Assembly (NCBI RefSeq): GCF_914767665.1
Contig: NC_059508.1
Location: forward strand, 9,672,001 to 9,736,000
DNA: 64,000 nucleotides
From: Harmonia axyridis
Lineage: Eukaryota > Arthropoda > Insecta > Coleoptera > Coccinellidae
Direction of reading: 5' to 3'
Part shown: positions 48,881 through 59,207 of the stretch, piece by piece
How the letters are laid out: every line of letters begins with the position of its first letter
Position numbering within the stretch: position 1 is the stretch's first letter
The notes under the pieces: model-generated
Database searches by the model: none
Told to the model about the DNA's origin: nothing
Seen by the model: only the letters and a program-made list of their open reading frames with translations
Program-made: the position numbers and the translations under genes

Positions 48881-50153
48881 TAGGCCAATTGGAGAGTCCG
48901 TGGTCTGATGCACAGATATCGGTGCAAGTTTTGAATCCATATGATTTTTAGTTAGTACCTGCCTTCAAACGATAAGTGTCAAAATTTGATAGCAGTCCGA
49001 CCATTAGTTTGTGAGATATTACGTTGTGATTGTAGCTACTTTTGTTATTTGAAAAAGATAAAAAAAAGAGAATTTCGTGTGTTGATAAAATATTGCTTTT
49101 TGAAGGGAAAAAATATAGTTGAAGCAAAATATTGTCTTGGTGAAGAGTTTTCGGGGTCTGCACCAGGAAAATCAACCATCATTGATTGGTATGCTAAGTT
49201 TTAACGTGGTCAGATGAGCACCAAAGAAAGCGAATGCAGTGGACGCCCAAAAAAGGCTGTCACCGACGAAAAAATCAAAAAAAGGTTCACAAAATAATTT
49301 TGAATGACATTTAAGTGAAGTCGATCGAGATAGCAGATATTGTAAACATCTGAACGTGTACATCATATCATTCACGAATATTTGTACATGAGAAAGCTGT
49401 GTGCAAAATGGGTGCCGCGCGAGCTCACAATCGATCAAAAGCAACAATGTGTTAATGCTTTTGAGCAGTGTTTGAAGCTGTTTAAGTGCAATAAACCTGA
49501 ATTTTTGCATCGATATGTGACAATGGATAAAACATTGCTCCATCATTTCACTCCGGAGTCCAATCGACAGTCAGCTGAGTGGACTGCTAACGAAGAACCG
49601 AATCCAAAGCGAGGAAAAACACAACATTTAGCTGGCAAGGTTTTGGCATCATTATTCTGGGATGCGCAAGGTATAATATTCATTGATTACCTCCAAAAGG
49701 GCCAGACCTTCAACAGCGATTATTATATAGCGTTATTGGATCGTTTAAAGGATTTATCGTTAAAAAAAACCTTTTGAAGAAAAAACAGGTGCTGTTTCAT
49801 CAAAACAATGCGCCGTGTCATAAATCAATGAAAACAATGGCAAAATTGCATGAATTGGGCTTTGAATTGCTTCTGCATCCACTGTATTCGCCAGATCTGG
49901 CCCCCAGCGACTTTTTCCTGTTCTCAGACCTCAAAAGAATGCTCGCTCGAAAGAAATGTATCGCCAATGAAAAAGTAATCGCCGAAACTGAGGCCTATTT
50001 TGAAGCGAAAGACAAATCGTAATACAAAAATGGCATCGAAAAGTTGGCAGATCGCTATAATCGCCCTCGAAGGCAACTATGCTGAATAATAAAATCGAAT
50101 TTTAAGAAATATGCTTTACTATGGTAGACTGGGGACTTTTCAATTGGCCTGTT
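48881..50153 (+). mobile_element. Mariner element, full length, near-complete frame (copy F)
   Basis: Ends are TAGGCCAATTGGAGAGTCC (left) and GGGACTTTTCAATTGGCCTG (right). Open pieces in order: 48986-49204 (CEILRCDCSYFCYLKK, APGKSTIIDWYAKF); 49382-49777 (MRKLCAKWVPRELTIDQKQQ, VTMDKTLLHHFTPESNRQSA with the first Asp, SLFWDAQGIIFIDYLQKGQT); 49774-50022 (FHQNNAPCHKSMKTMAKLHE, YSPDLAPSDFFLFSDLKRML). The second catalytic Asp is Asn (HQNNAP, normally HQDNAP) and E in MDETW is K. Two frameshifts and a scrambled helix-turn-helix at 49270-49350 finish it off. It is the longest copy in the window. Confidence 0.95.
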
Positions 50154-50942
50154 ATAGGTATATATATATAGTATTTAGACAGTGGCGGCGAGGAAACGAA
50201 TTTTTGATGGGGTTTGAGTACAAGCAGAAAATCTGAGACGTCTATGAACAAAGTCGAATTTTCAAGAAGAACTGTGTTTTTAGTGATTGAATCTTGAAAT
50301 TATTGAGTGAAGTATCAATGTCATCGTTGCATCATTTCAAAACCGAGCTGTCTACGAATTCAATGGACACTTTTCTGGTGAAATTTAATGCTCTACATAA
50401 ACGTGCGTGTTTTGCGATGGAACCTTCGTCCACTCTGAAACGGAAGAGGAAATACGCATCCGGTGGTGGGGGGTTGGCCCCCTTTTTTCACCCTCTCCTA
50501 CAGGAACCGTCACGTTCGTCCTGGCGTGAATGGTATTATGTGGAGAACCTACTTGGAAAACATTGGAAATTCCGGAGATGTAGGAATTATCGAGACAATT
50601 CCAACTCAAACTTCGACACCTACGAACATGGTGAAACGAATTCTGAATTTGAAACTAATTTTATGAAAATTACCATACGTACAATTGGGGGAATTCATTG
50701 GGGGGGTGAAGATTGAGACTGGATGATTATTGAGGCAGTCGTTCGAAAGGGGAATTACCGAAGTCATCGGTAGTAACTAAACAGGATGTTGTTAATTGAT
50801 TTGCAAGGTCGTCGATTACGGCTGCCCTCTAGTTGATTATATCATTCATCAAACAGAATTCCCAAGGAACTTAGATAAGCTTCACTGATGCAGGGCGTTC
50901 CTTCGTCGGAGTCATAATAGACATAATATAATACATCAACTA
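50154..50942. other. Unassigned sequence, one open frame
   Basis: A short (TA)n run is at 50159-50171. An open stretch of 140 codons (50294-50716) has no motif that I know. Its first codon is not ATG. It could be an exon but nothing supports that. Confidence 0.4.
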
Positions 50943-51895
50943 ACGGGTGTTTTTTTTCGAGGTATATAACTTTAAGTTGACATTACTGTTCAAGATGGCG
51001 ACCGATTTAACAGCTGTCAAATGATTTATTTTCAGTTTGGTTTGGCAATTCATATCGCATAGACTCACGCCTGAACAACGCTTGCAAATAGTGCAATTAC
51101 ATTTCGAAAATAATGGTTCTGTGCGGAATACGTATCGCGCACCACGTCCATTTCATTTTGTTTAGCGATGAAGCGCACTTCTGGTTGAATGACTACGTCA
51201 ACAAACAAAACTGCCGCATTTGGAGTGAAGCTAATCCTCAAGTGTATGTCGAAACACCGTTACATCCAGAAAAACTGACTGTTTGGTGCGCTTTATGGGC
51301 TGGTGGAATCATTGGTCCGTACTTCTTCAAAAACGATGATGGCCAGAACGTTACAGTCAATGGTGATCGGTATAGAGCCATGATTACTAGCTTTTTCATT
51401 CCTGAATTGAACAACCATGATGTCCAGGAGCTGTGGTTTCAACAAGTTGGCGCAACATGTCACACAGCTCGTGCCACAATCGATTTATCGAAAGACACGT
51501 TTGGTGACCGCCTAATTACACGTTTTGGACCTGTGAATTGGCCTCCGAGATCTTGTGATTTAACAGCGCTAGACTACTTTCTGTGGGGCTATGTAAAGTC
51601 ATTGGTCTATGCGGATAAGCCACAAACCCTTGACCATTTGGAAGACAACATTCGCTGTGTTATTGCCGATATACGGCCACAAATGTTGGAAAAAGTCATC
51701 GAAAATTGGACATCCAGATTGGACTACATCCGAGCCAGCCGTGGCGGTCATATGCCAGAAATCATATTCAAAATATAATGCCACAATATTATCTTTCTGC
51801 CTTTCTTCAGAAAGGTACAGCTTCAATAAATTCCGCCGAATAGTTTTGGTCTTATGACTAATTCCCATGAAAATGAGAACTCACCCTGTAGCTTC
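50943..51895 (+). mobile_element. DD41D Tc1/mariner element, internally deleted (copy 2)
   Basis: The left tip is ACGGGTGTTTTTTTTCGAGG. Decayed N-terminal code (CGCCTGAACAACGCTTGC region, 51067-51130) leads to the same out-of-frame junction as copy 1 at 28310-29145. The frame 51113-51778 then covers HFILFSDEAHFWLNDYVNKQ (first Asp), LTVWCALWAGGIIGPYFFKN, FQQVGATCHTARATIDL (second Asp changed to Val) and CDLTALDYFLWGYVKSLVYA (third Asp). It ends RASRGGHMPEIIFKI. This frame is longer than in copy 1 because it lacks the 5-bp duplication. The right boundary is uncertain; a tip-like TCACCCTGTA lies at 51881-51890. Confidence 0.9.
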
Positions 51896-52610
51896 CTGAG
51901 GAAAGGCAGAAATTAATTTTTAATACTCAACTCGTTCTTACCCAGTCCTAATCCACCTCCGATGAGAGTATGAGTAGTTATTCCCAGGACACCATGCATA
52001 CTGCATATTGATCTGCAATTATTCTTATTGATACAACATTTGAGCCGAGTACTTCTCACCTATCGTTTTCTCAAATACCAGCATGACATGTACCAAACGA
52101 ATTGTCGAATAAAGTCTCATGAATAACCTTTAAATTTAAATTGCCCCGAGGATATTCCAAGAGTCCATCTACCGTTTTATGTTCTTTTTGGTATTCGCGT
52201 GAAAAGTATACATTTCACTTTACTGTTTATAATGAAACGCTCGATGTTAACAGTTTGTTCAACGATGAAACTAAGGCGTCTCGATTCGGCTAGAGGCGCT
52301 TCTTCAATTAGATAATTAGCGCTGAACCAAAATATTATTTTCGTTGGGAAGTTTTCGAGTCCGCGGAAGAATTAGGTATTCAAAGGGGAGGCAAAAATGA
52401 GCAACATCTCCTGCCGCTACTTTCATCAATCTGAACGGTCACCAGTGGCGTGGCTGTCGTTACCTACACAGCAGGTATTGAAAATAATGATAATAGGTAG
52501 ATGGATATTGGTACACAGATATAACAAAAGGTATAGGATTTTTTGTATATTAAATCAGAACCAGAGTCGATAATGAATGTTTGTGGAGACGTACGTAAGA
52601 CAACCGATAC
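51896..52610. other. Unassigned sequence
   Basis: No recognised feature. Confidence 0.5.
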
Positions 52611-53391
52611 GTAACTAATAAGGATTTATCAAGCCAAGTAGCTCAACTACTTGACTTAAATATCAATCTCGTGAAAAATTAAATAATTGAGCTTGACTTG
52701 ACTTGATTTCAGATATTTATTGCTTGACTTGATATCAAGCTACTTGATATTAATTGAGCTCAATATGCACGCGTCGCACGGCATATATTTCTGCAATCTC
52801 GTGCTCGCTTAGACTAAATAAGGGGATTCCTCGAGCGCCGAGTGACTGAAGCATTCGCCAGTGTGACTTCATTAGTAGTTTTCTCACATTTCTATGAAAT
52901 CTATTGGTTGATTGTGGTTAATTCAAAAATATCTCTCCAAACTTGGCCAAAATGGCCAAGGATTTTTTATCAAGCCCAGCATCTTCGGGTCCTGTTGAAA
53001 AATAATTTTCTAGAGTTGCTCTTACAGTTACAGGAACCCGCAATAGGTTAGGCAATAAATCTATAAGATGCATCATGTGTCTTAGATCCTGGATGGACAA
53101 TTATGAAATCAAACAAAACCTGTAGGTTTCACAATATTGAGAAACTTAATTTTTTCATTCGTTTTTATTTTGTTAAGATGATTTAATTTATGTTTCTATT
53201 TCAAAAAAGTTGATATTTTCGGTTCTTTCATAATATGAGTTTAATAAATTAAAATAATAAATAAAGGATCCTTCTCATTTAATCTTTTTTTTTATTGATG
53301 TGACACTTCACAATGAAACTGCCAAAAATGAAGTAGCTTGATATGATTCAAGCTCGAAAATGAAGCCAAGCCTTGAATCCCTAGTAACTAA
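52611..53391 (+). mobile_element. Internally deleted hAT element with 8-bp target duplication
   Basis: A perfect 8-bp direct repeat GTAACTAA flanks the element (52611-52618 and 53384-53391), the target length of hAT transposons. The tips are TAAGGATTTATC (52619) and the reverse complement of TTGAATCCCTA (53373-53383), an imperfect inverted repeat of TAGGGATTCA type. Both subterminal regions carry CAAGTAGCT/ACTTGA-like words. At about 52928-53098 a decayed hAT C-terminal dimerisation domain is visible: NLAKMAKDFLSSPASSGPVE, a stop, then FSRVALTVTGTRNRLGNKS. The pattern LAxLAxxxLSxPASSxxxERxFS...RNRL is the family signature. The N-terminal zinc finger and catalytic core are deleted. Confidence 0.92.
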
Positions 53392-53484
53392 CTTGAAAAA
53401 GTGGTGCAGAATAGAGTAACAACCATGTGTCGATTCAATTTGAAGAGATATGAAGGGTTTTCCAATAAAAGGTTTCATTTGGAT

Positions 53485-54165
53485 CTCAACTAGAGTTCTG
53501 ATTTGACCGCTTTTACGTCGTTCAGTAAAAAGAAACAGAGTGAATATCACTATCATTCTGAATACCTCACATCCATTTTACATGCATTTTTTTTCTGAAT
53601 CGTTTCTTCCATTGTGAACTGATGACCATCGAAACTCTAATAACTAGAAAATTAGAGTTCTGATTTGATCGTTTTTACATCGTTCGGTAAAAAGAAACAG
53701 AGTGAATATTACGATCATTCTGATTACCTCACATCCATTATAGATGCATTTTTTTCTAAATTGTTATTTCCATGGTGAAATGACGACCATCCGAACTCTA
53801 ATAACTAGAACATTAGAGTTCTGATTTGATCGCATTTACGTCGTTCAGTAAAAAGAAACAGAGTGAATATCACGATCATTCTGATTACCTCACATTAATT
53901 ATAAATGCATTTTTTTTTAACCGTTACTTCCATGGTGAACTGACGACCATCCAAACTCTAATAACTAGAGAATTAGAGTTCTGATTTGATCGCTTTTACG
54001 TCGTTCAGTAAAAAGAAACAGAGTGAAAATCACGATCATTCTGATTACTCACATCCATTATAAATGCATTTTTTTTTTTTGAATCGTTACGGAAGCTGTG
54101 CTTCCATGGTGAGCACGCCACTGACGACCATCCGAACTCTAATAACTCGAAAATTACTACGAATA
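53485..54165. repeat. 161-bp satellite, four units plus a partial
   Basis: AGTTCTGATTTGA recurs at 53494, 53656, 53817 and 53977 (steps of about 162, 161 and 160). Each unit continues GTAAAAAGAAACAGAGTGAA, CATTCTGA.TACCTCACAT, a poly-T stretch and CCAAACTCTAATAACTAGA. The last unit has about 20 extra bases (GGAAGCTGTGCTTCC, a small hairpin, near 54090). No coding potential. Confidence 0.93.
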
Positions 54166-54468
54166 ATATGATAATTAACAGAGGGGCGTAAGAGTGTCTG
54201 AACCTGAAAATGGTCGGGAAAATTATTTTACAGCAACAGCTGGTGCATCTGATTTAACTCTGCGAATTACATAAACACCTTAAATGCATTTCTACTGGAT
54301 GCCACGTTGAATGAGCATTATTATTCGCATGAAGGCACCATTGCCCATGTAGCGTTAATCGTTTATACCAACGGCTTTGTTTCTCTGATTCTCCCAAATT
54401 AACCATCAATTCAATTGTGTTTATGATGCACCGTTTATTTCTTCCTATGTTTCTGAACATTTGCTGTA
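54166..54468. other. Unassigned sequence
   Basis: Nothing recognised between the satellite and the mariner end. Confidence 0.5.
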
Positions 54469-55197
54469 TATAAGGTGTACTATTCTGCTACCACCGTGCA
54501 ATAGATGGCTGTAGCGGTGACTGGTAGTCGAAATAAATACATCGTAGATGTCGTACAATAAGCTTAGGTATTTGTAAACATAACGCCTTCGAAATATTAG
54601 TTGATTTGTGTCTGCATCCTAAAGGTATCCTCGATTAAATATACCAGCTTATGAGCTAAATACTCGTCATTTGCGGGAGGTTTTGATTTTTTGCTTGAAT
54701 ATGAAGATACCTGCGGCTGAGACTCATCGAATGCTCTCAAATACCTGTACTGAGGCCGCTATTAGTGAAAGCACGTGCCGAGAGTGGTTTCAACGCTTCA
54801 AGAACGGTGATTTTAACGTCGATGACCAGCATGGCGGTGGAAGGGAGAAGGTTTTCGAAGATGCAGAATTGGAGGCATCACTTGATCAAGAATCGTGTCA
54901 AACGCAACAAGAATTGGTAGGAACATTGGGAGTGACGCAACAAGACTTTTCAAAACGCCTGAAAGTCATGGGAATGGTTCAGAAACAAGGGAATTGGGTA
55001 CCGTACGAGTTGAAGCCGAAAGATGTTTGTTTGTGATTTGCTGCTTGTAATGCAAACATGGAAGGGGTTCTTACATCACATTGTGACTGGAGATGAAAAA
55101 TGGGTTCATTACGATGATTCCAAGCGCAGAAAATCATAGGGATATCCCGACCATGCGTCCACGTTGACGACCAAACCGAATATTCACGGTTTCAAGT
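54469..55197 (+). mobile_element. Cecropia-type mariner, 3' truncated (copy 2)
   Basis: The tip TATAAGGTGTACTATTCTGC is at 54469. The frame 54671-55036 is the best preserved N-terminal domain here: REVLIFCLNMKIPAAETHRM, CREWFQRFKNGDFNVDDQHG, VFEDAELEASLDQESCQTQQ, LGVTQQDFSKRLKVMGMVQK, WVPYELKPKDV. After a stop, shifted frames show TGDEKWVHYDDSKRRKS (first catalytic Asp, about 55085-55135). The DNA leaves the family at about 55197, so the catalytic core and 3' tip are absent. Its leader (GTAGTCGAAATAAATACATC) matches the copy at 41.9 kb. Confidence 0.9.
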
Positions 55198-55967
55198 TCA
55201 AGCAAGAATTAAGCAATGAAATCAGACAGACTGAAACGAAACCATCGAATTGACAATCAAAGAATGCAGAAAGAGAACAACTGGGATCATCAGGAGAACC
55301 AAAAACATTTCAAGAACAAACGTCAACGGCAAAAGCATGACGAGAGCCATATTATACCATGGAGCAAAATAGACATAGAAAACCTCCAGCGGACAAAACT
55401 GCTGAGGAATGAAGGAGACAGGGGTCTCTGCTAAACTTCATGGAACTTGCCCGTGGGCAAATAAAACGCTTGCAAACATACTTCGAAAATGAAGCAAGTA
55501 AGCCAGAGTTCTAACAAATATTTTGTGAAACAGATTAATCAACACCTTTTCAACTACACAAGGACCAAGTTTCATAGAACTACCAGACAATCCAAGAAAA
55601 ACTGCTAAGATAGAGAGAGAGAGAGACCTTTACATGAACGAATATAAAGACATTATGCAGTAGGGAAGATACTCCATCAAGAATTGGCAACCAAGTGAAC
55701 AACGAAAGCTATAAACTGTACAGCTGATAAAACAGTTCCTCAGAACTCAGAACAAAATATATTACTAGTCGATGAACATCAGAAGACAGCGAAACTCATC
55801 AAACAATACCAAATAAAAACACATGCATCAAAAAAAGATCTAAAAACTTTCAAAATAAGGGAATCTCGAGTGTCAGATAAAGCACCAGTGGGTAATGATA
55901 TGAACGAGAACTATTCCATTTATTATCTCAACCATTGAAATAGTACCCAAAAATTTCAAGAGCAATA
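55198..55967. other. Unassigned A-rich sequence, (GA)n tract
   Basis: The plus strand is A-rich with lysine-rich open pieces (55216-55434) and no motif. A (GA)n microsatellite lies at 55612-55626. It may be a retroelement remnant, but I cannot place it. Confidence 0.45.
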
Positions 55968-56508
55968 TCAAGCAACTAAACCGTAGTGAGTATATATGTA
56001 ACATAATTTAAAAAAGCCATTTTTTTCAGGTGGAAGCCACAAATCCATTGCTCCTACTAGCATTCCTCTCAAGTATTGAGTTTGTTCTAGCATTCCAATT
56101 TTCAGAAAACCTATAAATATGTATAACAGCAAGAATTGAAAATTTCTTTGTCCAAACATAACCGGTATTCCACTTCGATAATATGAGCCGATGAGCTTCA
56201 AATTTTCCAGAGAAAGTTTTACCAATTGCGAATCGAATAATCTGGATTCGGGAACCATAAAAAAATTCAGAAATAACATCCAGCCGCATTCGCGTGTAAC
56301 ATGTATATTTAGTAGTGGTACGTTGGGCAAATGGAATTTGATTTTCCCTCTCTAATTCCAATATTTCGACATATTCCGATAGACGAAAAGCCTCCAGGAA
56401 TCCAGGCAGGACCAGTTTCAACACATTAAACATTCGCATAGAGATAATTCCTTTTTTTTGCCAGACCCAATATCGCAGTTTACAGAACGTGGCGTAAAAC
56501 AAATATTA
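55968..56508 (-). pseudogene. Possible chemoreceptor (7TM) exon remnant
   Basis: Two overlapping minus-strand frames (56502-56026 and 56330-55968) are unusually long for this window. The second encodes hydrophobic segments NFQFLLLYIFIGFLKIGM and FFKLCYIYTHYGLV, with AMDLWLPPEKNGFF between them. A WxP...FF..xYxY pattern beside a membrane helix recalls insect odorant receptors, whose loop before a helix often reads WYPFD...PxYxxxYxYQ. No signature motif is decisive and the frames would need joining by a frameshift. Treat as unrecognised with a weak receptor guess. Confidence 0.25.
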
Positions 56509-57639
56509 ATAGCAAGAGAGGGGCATAAAACTAGATTAGCAACCGAACAGCCGAAATATATGGCAGTATATAAATATTACTTATAGTTGAAATGTCCAGC
56601 TGTCTTGAAAAATAAATCGTTTTTCATGGGAGGTCCATTATGTTACATTAAGCTCTCTTAATTGCAACAATATTACAGAAATATTCTCGAATCGTTCCCA
56701 CGGGAATTATGAATATTTTATAGGCACAGCCACATCGAATCGAATCGCCATCCGAAAATGATTCACAGGAAACATCTTTCCACAAATTTGGTGTTTTCGG
56801 CGGATTTTCTCTTCATTTCATCTTCAAAAACACCAAATTTGGGAAGACCATCTCATCCAGGTTTTTAGCCCATGAACATTGTTGTGGTCTCAAATTTTCA
56901 ATTCCGGCAAATCTTATTACTCAATCTGTGAGAGTTCAGTCTATCAACTGTTTTTCCGTCGAATAAAACAGAGAAAATTCTTATGTAAAGCGAAATGTTG
57001 ACGTATTGGATTCGAATAAAGAGTTATGGATTTTTGCGCGGTAACTTCAAAAGGAACTCTTTGCGGCTTCGCCGACTTGTTTCGGAAGGAAAATGAGATA
57101 TTATAAGAGATTCTTTTTGTTCACGGGTAGGAGAAAAGAATCGGGGTCAAATCGACTACGACTTCACAACGAAGCCTTTGATGGCATTCACAACAAATGA
57201 ACATTAATTACAAGTTCAGAGGGGTTCGTTTTCTGTTTATTTCGCGTACATTGTATTTCAATAGGGAGCCATGAATCGTCGCACATGGGGAAAAAAACCT
57301 GAAGGTAAAAAGCCTGAACCTCATTAGTATCTCCTTGTTCACCTTCTCGAAAATAGCGTAGATTTCCGTGTTTACTGGAAGAGATGTTTTTGTCGTGATA
57401 GAAACAACTCACTTACTCCTGGAATTTTAATTCCATACAAATTATGTCATGCATTTCCGTCATATCTGACGAGAAACCTCTACATTTCAAGATGAGCCAA
57501 ACAGTTTTAATTCGTCAAAAAAAAAACAATTATTTACTCATCCAATACGATTGTGGAGAATATATAATATACCACCTCACTTAATACCGCTAGACCAAAA
57601 AAAAAAAAAAATTTCTCATGAGTTCCAAGCTCAAAAGAT
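56509..57639. other. Unassigned, partly GC-richer sequence
   Basis: No element recognised. CACCAAATTTG occurs at about 56781 (reversed) and 56829, forming a small inverted pair. A run of about 16 A lies at 57597-57612. Confidence 0.45.
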
Positions 57640-58130
57640 GCTTGAAAAAATACTGGCCAAGCAGAACAATGGCTTGAAAATTGTTGTTCAGTCTTTTCTC
57701 GGTTGAACAACGGTTAAAAGGTGCTCCAGGGAACGAAATTTGGCTCTTATGAAGAAGTAATTGCCGAGGTTAAAGACTTCTTCGAATGCGAAGAGCCTAG
57801 GGATTCACGGCTTAGCTTGATATTCAAACTGCTTTGATCAATAAGACAAGATCAATAAAGACATATTATTATTATTATCAAGCTCAAGTAGCTTGAGATT
57901 CAAGTCAGGTAATACTTTTTCAATGTTAAGTCAAGTGTTTAATAAATAAATGTTTGACTTGACCTTGAAAACATATTACTTGACTTGAACTTGAGTTGAT
58001 TCCAAGTCAAGCTCAAGCTACTTGAGCTTGAGCTTGAACCAAGTAGCTTGCCAAGCCGTGAATCACAAGCAAAGATGAATATCCTCTACAGAAAAATTAT
58101 TGAAAAGTTAGAGGAGCTTTGTAGTATAAA
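57640..58130 (+). mobile_element. Mariner C-terminal fragment split by a hAT MITE
   Basis: The left part ends KFGSYEEVIAEVKDFFEC at about 57740-57790. After the inserted 273-bp MITE, sequence resumes near 58069 as GCAAAGATGAATATCCTCTA with ATTGAAAAGTTAGAGGAG. This lines up with the mariner tail KDxxxYxKxxIEKLEx. Same tail type as at 1889-2060. No tips found. Confidence 0.72.
57796..58068. mobile_element. hAT-type MITE, about 273 bp
   Basis: The left tip TAGGGATTCACGGCTTAGCT (57798) and the reverse complement of the right tip CAAGCCGTGAATCAC (58053-58066 area) form an inverted repeat matching the right end of the hAT relic at 53383. The body is dominated by CAAGCTACTTGA/TCAAGTAGCTTGA-type palindromic words. 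Flanks GCGAAGAG (57788-57795) and GCAAAGAT (58069-58076) fit a diverged 8-bp target duplication (6 of 8 identical). No coding capacity; it presumably depended on the hAT transposase of the related full element. Confidence 0.8.
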
Positions 58131-58841
58131 TACTTATGACTACTTTAGGTTTTTTCATGTTTTGATTCTCAAAAAAGGAGATAACCTGTGTTGTTAAAGA
58201 AACATCGTGAAAATCGCTTCTTTCTTCGGATATCGAAAAAACAGCACGTATCGGGAGACTAGAAGAACAAAGGTCATCTCCACATATTGAAGCCACATGA
58301 TCTGAAAACAAGTGCAATCAAACTCTTGCCAAAGCAAGAGTTTCGATTGTATTTCAATCGGATCACTCATGATCCGATATTTTGGTGGAACCATATATCC
58401 TATTATGAGTTGAGCATCTACAGTTCTAGTAAGATAAGCTCATTAATCATATCTATTTACCGAATCTTGTTGATTGTCACCACGTACTTCACCATCTTCA
58501 AAAAAGAAGAGCCTCATAAGTTGCTGTCTCGATATGCACAGATACAGTAACACAAGGTATATGGGGAGTTTCTTATGGAGATGTCTAGAGTTATCCCTCT
58601 GTTGGTTTTGTTGGTTCAGTAACTGTTCACCTTGTACTACCATAACATTTATCTTCTTACAATGTGTAATGGAAGAAAATGACCTGTATATCTTTTCAGT
58701 CACTGATAAGGAAGGCTCAATATAGAGAAAAATTTGTAGAAGCCATCACCATACTTCGCTAGAAGACGTCACCTGAAAAATAGAAGAAAACTTAAGTTGT
58801 AATCACACTTTCGTCCACATTATCCTCATTCCACATTCTAT
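58131..58841. other. Unassigned sequence with open frames on both strands
   Basis: Plus-strand 58287-58550 and minus-strand 58194-58394 and 58443-58703 are open. The minus-strand pieces have hydrophobic segments. No motif was recognised. Confidence 0.4.
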
Positions 58842-59207
58842 TTGATTAATTTGAGTAGATTTGAACAACTTGATCAATCAAAAAGGAGAAGTATCTTACG
58901 CATTATGATTTATTTCAACCACCAGACTAAGAAGATGTCATCAGACCCTGCAACAGAATATAAACTCATTTTTCATGTTGAAAATGTAAATGGCTCAATT
59001 CAAATAGAAAGGGGGAGAATGGTGCCAGAATTAAGTTGGCCTAAGGCCAAATTCAGTCGTATTAAGAATTGTATTGAAAATCTATATGATAACTTGAACT
59101 TTTTTTCTGTGGAAATGTTCGTTATTGGCAAACTGAACCGCTATTCGAAAAATTCAACTTTGAAGATGGATTCTATAGGTTCATCAAACTTTAGGACTTG
59201 TTTATGA
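58842..59207 (+). CDS. Unrecognised open frame, 121 codons
   Basis: A frame of 121 codons, rich in Ser, Asn, Lys and Ile, ends at a stop at 59205-59207. It has no signal peptide, membrane helix or family motif that I can see. Its length is near what chance allows in AT-rich DNA, so reality as a gene is doubtful. Confidence 0.2.
   Translation: MINLSRFEQLDQSKRRSILRIMIYFNHQTKKMSSDPATEYKLIFHVENVNGSIQIERGRMVPELSWPKAKFSRIKNCIENLYDNLNFFSVEMFVIGKLNRYSKNSTLKMDSIGSSNFRTCL

Noticed and set aside
50159..50171. (TA)n run as a regulatory element
   Set aside because: Short simple repeat next to a TA insertion site; no promoter context.
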